Assembly: GCA_016903655.1 (NCBI GenBank)
Contig: JADQBC010000019.1
Span: 1-39,182 of the forward strand
Length of the DNA: 39,182 nt
Direction of reading: 5' to 3'
Origin: Gomphosphaeria aponina SAG 52.96 = DSM 107014
GTDB taxonomy: Bacteria > Cyanobacteriota > Cyanobacteriia > Cyanobacteriales > Gomphosphaeriaceae
Both the position numbers and the translations under genes were made by a program. This document shows, piece after piece, positions 6,179-14,989 of this stretch (positions within the stretch are counted from its first letter, which is position 1; each line of letters starts with the position of its first letter). The notes beneath the pieces were generated by a model, which searched no databases, was not told where the DNA came from, and worked only from the letters and a program-made list of their open reading frames with translations.

Positions 6179-8404
6179 GTGAACAAAATTTATTGGCTCG
6201 ATCAGATTCAAGCAGAAGAACGTTTCCTTGTGGGAGAGAAAGCCTTTGCTTTGAGTTGGATGCAGCAAAACGGTTATCCCATTCTCCCAGGTTTTGCCAT
6301 AAATGCCTCCATACTCAGGCAATTTCTCAAAATTATCGGCAAGTCTGAATCCCTGCTGGCTGATTTTCCCCACTCAGCGCTCCATTTAGATCCAGACAAT
6401 TATCATGTTTTACAAACGGTAGCTCAAAAAATCCGTCAAAAGATGATTGAGACACCTTTACCCCCCGAATGGGAGCAAGAAATCTTCTCGGCCGCTCTGA
6501 AATTAAATTCTCCCACCCTCATTTTGCGCTCTTCTCTGACTTTACCTTACCCAGTAATGGCAGGTTTACTCCCTGCTCAAGTTTGCTTATGCGAGCGAGA
6601 AGCTCTGTCAATGGCAGTTAAACTGACTTGGGCAGAGTTATTCCGTGCTAGAAACTTGTTTTACTGCCAAAAAGCAAAAATCCCAATCGAACAGCCAATT
6701 TTAGCTCTTTTAGTCCAACCAATTGCCGCAGCTAGAGTTTCAGGAACAGTAGCACTTGATGATAATCATATTTACATTCAGGCTACCTGGGGATTGGGAC
6801 ATAGTATCATCAGCGGCGAGGTATCACCAGATTACTATCAAATAAATCGCTCAACAGGAAAAGTAGAAGTGCAACAATTGGGCAATAAACCTCTTGCTTA
6901 TGGTTTAAAAGCTGAAGCCAAATCAACAGATTTCCACCAAACCTGTCTAGAAACTATCTTACTGAGTGAGGAACAACAGACACAATATGCCCTAGATCAA
7001 GATTCTGCCAATCAATTAATTAAACTAACTGAAAAGCTAGCAGATATGGGAACAATTGAATGGACATTTCTCGCCGACGAGGAAAAAACACCACAATTGT
7101 ATATTAATCAATTTTATCCTCATTTTTCCCCCACCAGGAAACCCTTGATGAAACAAAAATTATTCAAAGGATTAGCCGCTTCACCAGGAGTAGCGATCGC
7201 CCCAGCTCAAGTTTTAGCTGATTCCAATCTGGAATTAGTTGATTCATCAGGAAGTATTTTAATAACTAAAGAAATTACTCCCCATTGCTTACCATTACTC
7301 AAAAAAGCTGCGGGTGTGATCGCCGAAAAAGGGGGAATAACTAGCCACGCTGCAATTATTGCGCGAGAATTGGGTATTCCTGCCATTGTCGGGGCTAAAG
7401 ATGCTACTACTTTAATTCAAAATGGAGAATCTGTGTTACTCAATGGCGATCGCGGTTTTTTTTATCCCCTTCCACAAGGAAAAGAAGAATATCTCGCCCC
7501 CAAGGAAACTCCCACTTCTTCTTTTTTCCCCAATTATCCCTTTGGGACTCAACTGTTAGTAAACTTAAGTCAACCTAGTTCAATTAACAGTGCTGCCCAA
7601 CTACCTGTAGATGGAGTAGGGTTAATTCGTGCTGAATTAATGTTATTAGATTTGCTCTCATCTCAACCCCTAGAAGAGTGGCTTTTTGGCGCAAAAAAAT
7701 TAACATTACTGGACCATTTAATTGAGTTAATGTGCCAGTTTACTGCCGCTTTTGCTCCCAGACCTGTATTTTATCGTTCTTACGATTGCCAACCCCAATT
7801 TTCTTCCCAGCAAATTCTGAAGGCCAGAGGAACCCAAAACTATCTCTTAGATCCAACTTTTTTTTACTTAGAATTAGAAGCGATCGCCGCTGTTTTTGCT
7901 GCTGGCTTCAATAATCTTAACCTCATTTTACCCTTTGTGCGCAGTGTGGAGGAGTTTACTTTTTGTCGCCAAAGTGTTGAACAATTCGGCTTAAATAAAT
8001 TCCACTCTTTTCAACTCTGGATTATGGCCGAAGTTCCTTCTGTTATTTTCCAGCTTCCCGAATATGTTCGCGCAGGAGTACAGGGCATAGCCATTGGCAC
8101 AAATGATTTATGTGAGTTACTTTTAGGAGTTGAAAGAAATTTACCACTTCCAGGATTCAATGCCCGTCATCCTGCCATTTTAAAAGCCATCAAACAGTTA
8201 ATTGAATTAGCCAAAGATGCAGGTATTCCCTGTTCAATTTGTGGTCAAGCTCCAGTAGATCATCCTGAACTCATCGAGCAACTAATTAAATGGGGAATTA
8301 CTGCCATTTCCGTTGAACCCCTAGCAGTAGCAAAAACCTATCAAGCGATCGCCCGTGCCGAACAACGCCTTTTATTAGAAGCAGCTCGCTCTCAAACAAC
8401 TTAA
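6179..8404 (+). CDS. Divergent phosphoenolpyruvate-synthase-like protein
   Basis: 741 residues with the PEP synthase/PPDK layout. The N-terminal ATP-grasp part begins at VGEKAFALSWMQQNGYPILP. The swivelling phosphohistidine domain has G-G-I-T-S-H390-A-A-I. The C-terminal TIM barrel has GIAIGTNDLCELLLGVERN and the CGQAP motif. PEP synthase makes PEP from pyruvate and ATP. This protein is shorter than usual (about 800-830) and departs at normally conserved places: GLGH at 205-208 where GLGE is usual, and a reduced SxRSS-type region (LILRSSLTLP). It may be a paralogue with altered substrate or activity. GTG at 6179 is the only plausible early start; no clear ribosome binding site is seen. Confidence 0.8.
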   Translation: MNKIYWLDQIQAEERFLVGEKAFALSWMQQNGYPILPGFAINASILRQFLKIIGKSESLLADFPHSALHLDPDNYHVLQTVAQKIRQKMIETPLPPEWEQEIFSAALKLNSPTLILRSSLTLPYPVMAGLLPAQVCLCEREALSMAVKLTWAELFRARNLFYCQKAKIPIEQPILALLVQPIAAARVSGTVALDDNHIYIQATWGLGHSIISGEVSPDYYQINRSTGKVEVQQLGNKPLAYGLKAEAKSTDFHQTCLETILLSEEQQTQYALDQDSANQLIKLTEKLADMGTIEWTFLADEEKTPQLYINQFYPHFSPTRKPLMKQKLFKGLAASPGVAIAPAQVLADSNLELVDSSGSILITKEITPHCLPLLKKAAGVIAEKGGITSHAAIIARELGIPAIVGAKDATTLIQNGESVLLNGDRGFFYPLPQGKEEYLAPKETPTSSFFPNYPFGTQLLVNLSQPSSINSAAQLPVDGVGLIRAELMLLDLLSSQPLEEWLFGAKKLTLLDHLIELMCQFTAAFAPRPVFYRSYDCQPQFSSQQILKARGTQNYLLDPTFFYLELEAIAAVFAAGFNNLNLILPFVRSVEEFTFCRQSVEQFGLNKFHSFQLWIMAEVPSVIFQLPEYVRAGVQGIAIGTNDLCELLLGVERNLPLPGFNARHPAILKAIKQLIELAKDAGIPCSICGQAPVDHPELIEQLIKWGITAISVEPLAVAKTYQAIARAEQRLLLEAARSQTT

Positions 8405-8414
8405 CTTTTTTCTC

Positions 8415-10715
8415 TTATAACCTTTCCAAAATATCAATATTTTCAATCAGCCACCCTTCTTTATATACCAATTTGTAAGATAAAACCAAGCTACTATCAT
8501 AAAACTTAGCTGGATTTAATTGTCCATTTTCATAATAATTCCCAATTTCTCTTACTTTTGCTTCCACCGTTGCTTTTGTAGGCTCTCCCTCATTAATTTT
8601 CACTGCTCTTACTTCAATTAACGGATGTTCATATTGCCAATAAGAATTACTTTCCTTCATAGCTTTACCCAAGGATTCCCAGCGTACTAAAATAGGCTGT
8701 GCTAACACTGATTTTAATTCCTCAACCTTCCCCTCAGAACCCAAAGCTCTCGACTTAGTACTTAGCCAATTTGTAATTACCTGCACTGCTATTTCATTAT
8801 TCAGCTCATTAATACTTTCTGTATTTTCTGGATTTTCAACGGCGGAGGAAACCTCTGGCTGAATTTCTGGCTGAGGAATTTCTAGCGGCGGCTGATTTAA
8901 ACCAATCAGCAAACCTTCTTCCCGCTTAAAAACATTCATTATTCCTCTCAACAATAAGAGGAAAGCAAGCAGCATCAATCCCAAAAATACAATGCGTTTT
9001 GTTTGATTAGACAACGTTGCCTTGCTTGACCTCCGTTTTCGCACATTACTGCGCTTACTCATCGGTATTTGTTGGTCAATTTTTGAGGTTGTTCTCAGAA
9101 CATTACCTTGTCTTCTTCCACTTTTTCGGCGGCGAGATTCACTCTTATCCGACTTACGATATGATTTTGTTTCCACGAAATTTTTCTTATATTCTTTACG
9201 GTTTTCTTCTTGAGTATTGCTCAAAGCAAAAGAGCCTACGGGAGAAGTCAAATTTGTATTATTCTCTGCACTTTTTACCGAAACATCCTGTTGAGAAAAT
9301 TGATCATAGGCATATTGCTCAGGATTTTTATTTGGGCTTTGCTCATTGCTAGTATTTTTGCTCTTTTGGAAAAACAGTGTGGGATAATTTTCCCTTTCTG
9401 TTGTTTTTTCACTCTGCTGTTTTTCTGTTACAAAATGAGATTGTGAACTTGTTTCTCCTGCCAACTTTTCTAAATAAATCTGTACCTGACGCTCTGCAAA
9501 GTATTTTTTTAAAGATGCTTGCTCCTTTGCCAAATCTCGAAAATGTTTAAATACTTCAGTTGTTAGCCATCTTTCCGTATATAAACACAAACCAGGTAAT
9601 AAATCTGGTGAACCCTGAGAATTTTTCCGAATAAATGTCAAAGCTTCCTGTTCCTTGCTCTTTTGTAGTAATTCACTACACTCTGCTGTCTGTCCTAACA
9701 ACAAAGCACAGATAGATTCCTCCAAATAAACATCCTGACATTTTCCCAATTGCCGCAGCATTTCTTGCCCACGCACAATTAAAGCTGGTTGTTTCTCCAC
9801 AAAGCCTCTAGCTAAAAGAGCATAAACTGCCAGGTAAGTTCCCACTGCCGAGGGACGCTCGGCTTCAACTTCAAACAATTCCTGCTGTTCTGCTACCGTT
9901 AAATAGCTGCGTATCTGCTGAATAAAACGCAGAAAATCATCAATATTTAAACCCGAATGATCCTCTCCCTTGCCATCAATTCCCTGACGTTGTGCTAGCA
10001 TCTCTTTGAGTAAGTGCAACCCCAAACGTCTTTCTTCTCCTTTTGTGTTGTCTAATAGATCCAAAATGCGGTATGGTCGCAACTTATATAAATCTGCCGT
10101 GATTTCTTCTTGAATGCTAGTAAACTTTTCTGACTGTAATAGCAAATCTAGCCCTATTTGTAAAGAAGATGCTGCATTTTCATACTCTTGTTGTTGCCAT
10201 TTTTCCCTCCCTAATTCTAGAGTTGCCAGAGCCATAGTTAAAATCACATCATTTGCCAACTGCTGTTCTTTAACATTATCGATGCCTGCAGTTTTGTTAT
10301 TTTTCAGGTCACTCAGATAAGGAGGTGCTAGTTGGAGAACCTGTTCATATTCTCCAAGTTCTTGCAAAATTAGCATCGCCCCAGGAAACTGCTCCACCGA
10401 GATTTTGATTAAGAGGCTATTGGGATCTGTTTTGGGAGTCTTTTTGGCTACGACTAATTCTTTTTGGAGTTCATCATTTGTTTCTAACTGCTCTGCCTGC
10501 TCCAAAAATTTTGCATTATATTCACTACGCCTTTCCGAGTCTGATAGAATCTCATAAGCCTCGTCAAGCAGTTGTTTACGAGCTTTAATTGCTAATTCAC
10601 TATACTCACGGCGAGGCAGTTGGTCAGCGCGATCGCGATAAGCTTGACTCACCTGCTCATCTGTTGCCTGAATTGGCACACCCAAAATTCTGTAATAATC
10701 TAGAGGAATTCCCAC
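8415..10715 (-). CDS. ftn2: Ftn2/ZipN (ARC6-like) cell division protein
   Basis: This 766-residue protein anchors FtsZ to the membrane and organises the divisome in cyanobacteria; its plastid counterpart is ARC6. A J-like domain occupies about residues 1-70 (DYYRILGVPIQATDEQVSQA), but the HPD tripeptide of true DnaJ proteins is absent. A helical region follows, then a low-complexity basic linker (about 440-570), one transmembrane helix (RIVFLGLMLLAFLLLLRG, about 575-592) and a C-terminal ARC6-type domain ending YKEGWLIENIDIL. It converges on the PEP-synthase-like gene with 10 bp between them. It is divergent from pdhA across 303 bp. Confidence 0.92.
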   Translation of the reverse strand: MGIPLDYYRILGVPIQATDEQVSQAYRDRADQLPRREYSELAIKARKQLLDEAYEILSDSERRSEYNAKFLEQAEQLETNDELQKELVVAKKTPKTDPNSLLIKISVEQFPGAMLILQELGEYEQVLQLAPPYLSDLKNNKTAGIDNVKEQQLANDVILTMALATLELGREKWQQQEYENAASSLQIGLDLLLQSEKFTSIQEEITADLYKLRPYRILDLLDNTKGEERRLGLHLLKEMLAQRQGIDGKGEDHSGLNIDDFLRFIQQIRSYLTVAEQQELFEVEAERPSAVGTYLAVYALLARGFVEKQPALIVRGQEMLRQLGKCQDVYLEESICALLLGQTAECSELLQKSKEQEALTFIRKNSQGSPDLLPGLCLYTERWLTTEVFKHFRDLAKEQASLKKYFAERQVQIYLEKLAGETSSQSHFVTEKQQSEKTTERENYPTLFFQKSKNTSNEQSPNKNPEQYAYDQFSQQDVSVKSAENNTNLTSPVGSFALSNTQEENRKEYKKNFVETKSYRKSDKSESRRRKSGRRQGNVLRTTSKIDQQIPMSKRSNVRKRRSSKATLSNQTKRIVFLGLMLLAFLLLLRGIMNVFKREEGLLIGLNQPPLEIPQPEIQPEVSSAVENPENTESINELNNEIAVQVITNWLSTKSRALGSEGKVEELKSVLAQPILVRWESLGKAMKESNSYWQYEHPLIEVRAVKINEGEPTKATVEAKVREIGNYYENGQLNPAKFYDSSLVLSYKLVYKEGWLIENIDILERL

Positions 10716-11018
10716 AGGTTCGTTTCCTACAGCAGAGTAATTAAAGTATAGTTAGATAATCATAGCTCTTAAAAGCGGGTTTCCTTGGAAGACTAGAAAG
10801 TTGATTATTTTCCTTAATTTTTACCACCATTGTGGCGCTGCCATAGTTAAATACTGGGTCAGTCCCCTTTTAAAAGTTAACCATCTAGCTCGCCAAATTA
10901 CCCTGTTTAATCTTAAACTATTTTTGCTGTTTTTGCGCTCAAAAGTAGCAAACTGGTATCTGTCTGTTCTAATTTTACTCAGTTTTAGTTTTTATTCACT
11001 TTATATCCTACATAGCTT
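10716..11018. other. Spacer between ftn2 and pdhA
   Basis: A 303-bp divergent spacer that should hold the promoters of ftn2 and pdhA. I see no convincing -35/-10 pair, repeat or hairpin. An open frame across it (10801-11088) has leucine/phenylalanine-rich low-complexity content and overlaps pdhA, so I do not take it as a gene. Confidence 0.5.
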
Positions 11019-12053
11019 ATGGTTTCCGAAAGAACTCTCCCTGAATTTAACACTGCTGCGGCTCAGATTACGAAAGAGGAAGGATTGATTCTTTATCAAG
11101 ATATGGTTCTTGGACGCTTGTTTGAAGATAAGTGTGCTGAAATGTATTATAGAGGCAAAATGTTTGGTTTTGTCCATCTGTATAACGGTCAAGAGGCTGT
11201 TTCTAGCGGCATGGTGAAAGCTCTCCGCACTGATTACGATTATGTTTGCAGTACTTATCGTGACCATGTTCATGCTCTCAGTGCTGGCGTACCTGCCAAA
11301 GAAGTGATGGCTGAGTTATTTGGCAAAGCAACTGGTTGTAGCAAGGGGCGCGGTGGTTCGATGCATATCTTTTCTGCTCCACATCATTTCTTAGGTGGCT
11401 ATGCTTTTGTGGCAGAAGGTATTCCTGTGGCGACAGGAGCAGCATTTCAAAGCAAATATCGCCGAGATGCTTTAGGAGATCCCAATGCGGATCAAGTAAC
11501 TGTTTGCTTTTTTGGGGACGGTGCGAGTAACAATGGTCAATTTTTTGAATGTTTGAACATGGCAGCCCTTTGGCAATTGCCCATAATTTATGTGGTAGAA
11601 AATAATAAGTGGGCGATCGGGATGGCCCATGAGCGGGCAACTTCTGAGCCTGAAATTTACAAAAAAGCTAGTGTTTTTGGAATGCCAGGAGTGGAAGTTG
11701 ACGGGATGGATGTTCTCGCAGTCCATAGTGTTGCTCGTGAAGCAGTGGCTCGCGCCCGTGCTGGGGAAGGCCCCACTCTGGTTGAAGCTCTTACCTATCG
11801 CTTCCGTGGTCACTCCCTCGCCGATCCCGACGAACTTCGTTCTACAGATGAAAAACAATTCTGGAGCGGACGTGATCCCATTGAAAAATTAGCTGCTTAC
11901 CTCCTTGAGCAAAACCTGTGTGTTCAAAATGAACTCAAAGAGATAGACCGCAAAATTCAAGCTGAAATTGATGCGGCTGTGAAGTTTGCTGAAAACAGTT
12001 CAGAGCCAGATCCTAGCGAATTATATCGCTTTGTTTTCGCTGAGGATGAGTAA
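11019..12053 (+). CDS. pdhA: Pyruvate dehydrogenase E1 component, alpha subunit
   Basis: This 344-residue protein is the thiamine-diphosphate-binding E1 alpha subunit that, with PdhB, decarboxylates pyruvate to feed acetyl-CoA. Seen are the E1 alpha start ([20 protein letters not shown]), [24 protein letters not shown], and the ThDP/Mg motif [17 protein letters not shown] to VVENN. The phosphorylation-loop-like [13 protein letters not shown] is also present. Length fits bacterial and plastid E1 alpha. As usual in cyanobacteria, pdhB is not adjacent. No strong ribosome binding site precedes the ATG. Confidence 0.96.
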   Translation: MVSERTLPEFNTAAAQITKEEGLILYQDMVLGRLFEDKCAEMYYRGKMFGFVHLYNGQEAVSSGMVKALRTDYDYVCSTYRDHVHALSAGVPAKEVMAELFGKATGCSKGRGGSMHIFSAPHHFLGGYAFVAEGIPVATGAAFQSKYRRDALGDPNADQVTVCFFGDGASNNGQFFECLNMAALWQLPIIYVVENNKWAIGMAHERATSEPEIYKKASVFGMPGVEVDGMDVLAVHSVAREAVARARAGEGPTLVEALTYRFRGHSLADPDELRSTDEKQFWSGRDPIEKLAAYLLEQNLCVQNELKEIDRKIQAEIDAAVKFAENSSEPDPSELYRFVFAEDE

Positions 12054-12112
12054 GGTAACTTACTAATCACTAACCAGTTATCAGTTCATTCTTGATTGTT
12101 CACAAGTTCAAC

Positions 12113-12134
12113 CAGTTATCAGTTATCAGTTATC
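12113..12134. repeat. Heptamer STRR (CAGTTAT x3)
   Basis: Three tandem CAGTTAT units, with further CAGTTAT and CAACCAT copies scattered through the 90-bp spacer between the convergent pdhA and the small conserved gene. Confidence 0.85.
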
Positions 12135-12144
12135 ACTTCAACCA

Positions 12145-12468
12145 TCAACTCCGAATAACTGGTTTTTTATTGGGTAAATAAACCTGATTGTTTTGAGATT
12201 CAGCTTTTTGTAGTTGAAATTGATACTTAACTATGTCAGCCAGATCCTGTAGCTGGCCGATCGCCTCGGCTCCTTCTAATTTCATCAATTCCCTTTCATC
12301 GCGCATTTCTGTCCAGGTGATTCCGTAATCCGAGACTAAAAAGCGAATTAAGTGGTTATCTTTTAAGCTCACCATAAATGAGGCACTATTCATTTCGTTG
12401 CCACAGGTATAGCAGGAAGCTATATAACCCCTGTTTTCTAAGACTATGGCTAGAGCCTTCAGATTCAT
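12145..12468 (-). CDS. Small conserved cyanobacterial protein, unknown function
   Basis: About 107 residues: MNLKALAIVLENRGYIASCY followed by TCGNEMNSASFMVSLKDNHL, a compact alpha/beta protein with a CxxC pair (CYTCG) and an acidic C-terminal helix. It looks like a protein conserved among cyanobacteria, but I cannot name the family. ATG 12468 is chosen because GAGGG lies eight bases upstream; the reading frame stays open to 12621 but the extra N-terminus (lysine/arginine-rich) looks non-coding. It converges on pdhA. Confidence 0.7.
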   Translation of the reverse strand: MNLKALAIVLENRGYIASCYTCGNEMNSASFMVSLKDNHLIRFLVSDYGITWTEMRDERELMKLEGAEAIGQLQDLADIVKYQFQLQKAESQNNQVYLPNKKPVIRS

Positions 12469-12708
12469 TACCAAGTCCCTCACAAACTCACGATGCTGTT
12501 GTGCTAATCGTCTAAACACTTTTTTCCTCCAACACTCCTCGTCAAAGTTTAATCTTTTTTTACATTTCCTGACAGGGAAATGATGATCTCGAACAGGCAA
12601 TTTGCCAAATTGCGCTATCATCAGCTTGCCACAAGACTAGCCTGATCTGCTAGGATACCCAGTATCACCAGCTACACTCGGCTTTTTTTGGGCAGATACT
12701 CAGGCCAT

Positions 12709-12996
12709 TGAAAGGGCGCTAAAGCGCAACTACTAACTTTTTTTTCAATATTTATGACGCTGAAAGGGCGCAAAGAGCGCAACTACTAACTTTTTTTTTG
12801 CTCGTAGTTGCGCTTTAGCGCGCGCCCTCTGTTGCCTGAGTTCCTCCTACTTTTTGACGAGTTACAAAAGCTGAAGCTAAACTACTTAAATTGGCTACAA
12901 AGGCCAAATATTTGAGCCTGAAACCGTTAGATTTTAAGGGTTTTAAAAAGCCTTAAATTTTTAAATGAAACAGCCCTGCCCGCAGGGAAAGGGGGG
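12709..12996 (-). repeat. Composite repeat, copy C (inverted)
   Basis: Read on the minus strand this matches copies A and B. It has a G-run/CCCGCAGGG boundary at 12996, the AT-rich blocks, AGGAGGAACTCAGG, the long GC-rich hairpin, then a second TAGTTGCGC hairpin joined by a CATAAATATTG linker like that of the array at 191-376. It lies between a small conserved gene and a lipoprotein gene. Its inverted orientation to copies A and B means homologous recombination could flip the 12-kb segment between them. The rest of 12622-13031 shows no gene. Confidence 0.85.
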
Positions 12997-13031
12997 TAAA
13001 TACCAACGCAATACCAGATAAGTTAGTGTAC

Positions 13032-14210
13032 TTACTTAAGGCGATCGCTCTCATTAGTTGTTATTTCTGCTTCAAGTGCATTTGCTTCTGTTTCAGGTTC
13101 AATAGGTTGAGTTGTTTCTGGTTCAATTACTACTGGACTTTCAGGTTCAATAGGTTGAGTTGCTTCTGGTTCAATTACTACTGGACTTTCAGGTTCAACA
13201 GGTTGAGTTGTTTCTGGTTCAATTACTACTGGAGTTTCAGGTTCAACTATGGGAGGTTCTTCGAGAGGAGGAGTGGGTGGTTGATAATTAGGATCGACGA
13301 GCCCACGAGCTACTGCTAAGGAGAGTTCACCCCGAACCAATTTTGAGAGAGTATCCTCACCATTGGGCTGATAGGTAATCACCCGTACAGTATTATTAAA
13401 AACATTTTTTATATTATTACCCGCCTCATCAATGAATTCCAACTGTACCCAGTTTTTTCCCTCATTAAAACCTTTCAAATAGACTGGTTGCCAGCTATCA
13501 AGGAGAAAACTTTGACCATTAATAGTAGCGCGAATGCGCCAGTCAGAAATCTGGTCATCCTCCTTTTGCTGGGCAACTAGGTGGAGAGGAGCATTAGTTA
13601 AATAAAAATCCAGCAAAATTGGCTCTGCTCCGTAAGTGCCTTGAGGACTGTTGTAAGTCAATAAAGGCTGAGAAAGATCGGGGTTATTATCCTCCGTTTT
13701 ACTAAAAATATGAAAAGTCACCTGGTCATAAGCACCTTCATTTTTAAAGCTTTCATCCCAGGGGCGAGAGGCAAATACTCTAATACTATGAGTTCCTGGG
13801 GATAAATCTTCAAGTAGAAAAGAGTCTTTGACATTATAGATAGGGCGAGATGGCTCATTATCGAGGATCAAATTGAGGTGAGGGCCAATTGAGAGAGCTT
13901 CATTTTGAAATAGAGGTAAATCCCGCACTTGAAGCTGGACGTTAACAGATGTGTCTTGGAGTAACTGATTGGATTTGGGAGAGAGGATAGAGACTTGAGG
14001 CTGATAACTTTCTAGAGTCTGAGCAAGTTCTCGAATAACTGGGGGAGGAGCAACCTCAGAAAGTTTTGATTTTAGTGGTTGGGGAGATGGAGAATCCCCA
14101 GTAGATTCAAGGCGATCGCCACAACTGATTAAACCCAAACTCACCACTATTAATAATAGACATAAACAAATTGTTCTCATTTTTTTTAATCTATGATTCT
14201 TCCCTAACAC
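13032..14210 (-). CDS. Lipoprotein with tandem Pro/Glu repeats at the C-terminus
   Basis: 392 residues with a lipoprotein signal peptide ending L-I-S-C30. A central region (about 70-300) looks like paired beta-sandwich domains (VSILSPKSNQLLQDTSVNVQ; PGTHSIRVFASRPW; HLVAQQ), suggesting binding or scaffolding outside the cytoplasm. The tail carries about three 16-residue repeats of the form PVVIEPETTQPVEPES, likely an extended spacer. GTG 14210 is preferred to the ATG at 14180 because AAGGAG lies six bases before it. The family resembles cyanobacterial FHA/Ig-like hypothetical lipoproteins; no function can be assigned. Confidence 0.75.
   Translation of the reverse strand: MLGKNHRLKKMRTICLCLLLIVVSLGLISCGDRLESTGDSPSPQPLKSKLSEVAPPPVIRELAQTLESYQPQVSILSPKSNQLLQDTSVNVQLQVRDLPLFQNEALSIGPHLNLILDNEPSRPIYNVKDSFLLEDLSPGTHSIRVFASRPWDESFKNEGAYDQVTFHIFSKTEDNNPDLSQPLLTYNSPQGTYGAEPILLDFYLTNAPLHLVAQQKEDDQISDWRIRATINGQSFLLDSWQPVYLKGFNEGKNWVQLEFIDEAGNNIKNVFNNTVRVITYQPNGEDTLSKLVRGELSLAVARGLVDPNYQPPTPPLEEPPIVEPETPVVIEPETTQPVEPESPVVIEPEATQPIEPESPVVIEPETTQPIEPETEANALEAEITTNESDRLK
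13091..13234 (-). repeat. 48-bp tandem repeat in coding sequence (x3)
   Basis: Three 48-bp units start at 13091, 13139 and 13187, with a partial fourth. They differ at few bases and encode the 16-residue proline/glutamate repeats of the lipoprotein tail. Such in-frame arrays can change copy number by slippage without breaking the gene. Confidence 0.9.
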
Positions 14211-14375
14211 TTGATTCTCCTTAGATTTCAGGCAATAAAGATATTATCCCTTGACTAGCAGCCAGGTGGGTGAAGCGGTTAATTATTTAGTTTTGTTAAG
14301 AAAAATGTTGAGATATTCACTAATGGGGGATAATGGGCGGCTCATCAGTCATAGGGGATGAAAAGTAAACCAAAT

Positions 14376-14393
14376 TTTACGAATTGTTAATTG
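14376..14393 (+). promoter_or_regulatory. HLR1-like direct repeat upstream of psaA
   Basis: TTTACGAA-TT-GTTAATTG resembles the HLR1 layout (two TTACAWW-type half-sites two bases apart) bound by the response regulator RpaB at photosystem I promoters, with a few mismatches. It overlaps the upstream edge of a candidate promoter at 14391. Assignment is inference from pattern and position. Confidence 0.4.
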
Positions 14394-14419
14394 CCAGGAA
14401 AAAAAAGTAACGATAAGAT
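14391..14419 (+). promoter_or_regulatory. Candidate psaA promoter P1
   Basis: TTGCCA (14391-14396), 17 bp, TAAGAT (14414-14419), a reasonable sigma70-type pair. It would start transcription near 14426, leaving a leader of about 560 nt before psaA. psaAB operons in cyanobacteria are typically driven by more than one promoter with long leaders. Confidence 0.45.
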
Positions 14420-14538
14420 CTAATATCAAGTTAACGCCTTAGTTCAGAGGTGAACAACCAGGGACTAAGTGCGGTAAATTAAAAACCTGTAATAAACTGA
14501 GCGAGAGTTAGCAACCCATGAGCAAGGCGTGGGTGTGG

Positions 14539-14610
14539 AGCGAAAAAGGTTTTAACCACTTTCTTATTAGCGAAAAAAGGTTTTAACCACTTTCTTATTT
14601 ATGCTATAGT
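14539..14610 (+). promoter_or_regulatory. Duplicated 30/31-bp box and extended -10 (candidate psaA P2)
   Basis: An AGCGAAAAAGGTTTTAACC box with tail ACTTTCTTATT occurs twice head-to-tail (14539-14568 and 14569-14599). The second copy ends just before TGCTATAGT (14602-14610), which reads as an extended -10 element. The likely -35 (TTTAAC, 14582-14587) lies inside the second box at 17-bp spacing. From 14611 to psaA there are about 380 bp with no open frame, including a small hairpin (AGTCAGT...ACTGGCT near 14733). This is presumably a structured 5' leader. Confidence 0.5.
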
Positions 14611-14989
14611 CTGGGAAAATCAGCGACACGTTGAACTGCGCGCTATGGTAGGTGTAACTCCTGCAACAAGATTGAAACAACGGATTCAAAGAATCGTCAG
14701 TATGACAATTTGATGGCAAATAGGCAACTAGTCAGTGTTCCGAACTGGCTATAGCTGAATAAAAAAAGTAAGCATACAGCTAGGCATAAGCCGAAGTCAA
14801 GGTGTGTAGGGCGATATGAGCTGCGCCAAATAGGTATTCTCTACATCAATCCTGATGGAGAAAATATCGAAAAAAGCTGGAGCAATCAACGGCTTGAGCC
14901 TAGATTGCGAATTACTATAAGAATCTGCGTCTTTTTAAAACGCGGAGAAGTCAACTGTTCTAAGTTCGTTTCTAGAGAAGAGAAGCCTC

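Noticed and set aside
9017-9446. Plus-strand frames opposite ftn2
   Set aside because: Antisense of the low-complexity linker of ftn2.
10801-11088. Open frame upstream of pdhA
   Set aside because: Low-complexity Leu/Phe content, overlaps pdhA, no ribosome binding site.
13026-13319. Plus-strand frame rich in Phe/Cys/Trp
   Set aside because: It is the antisense of the lipoprotein's 48-bp repeat.
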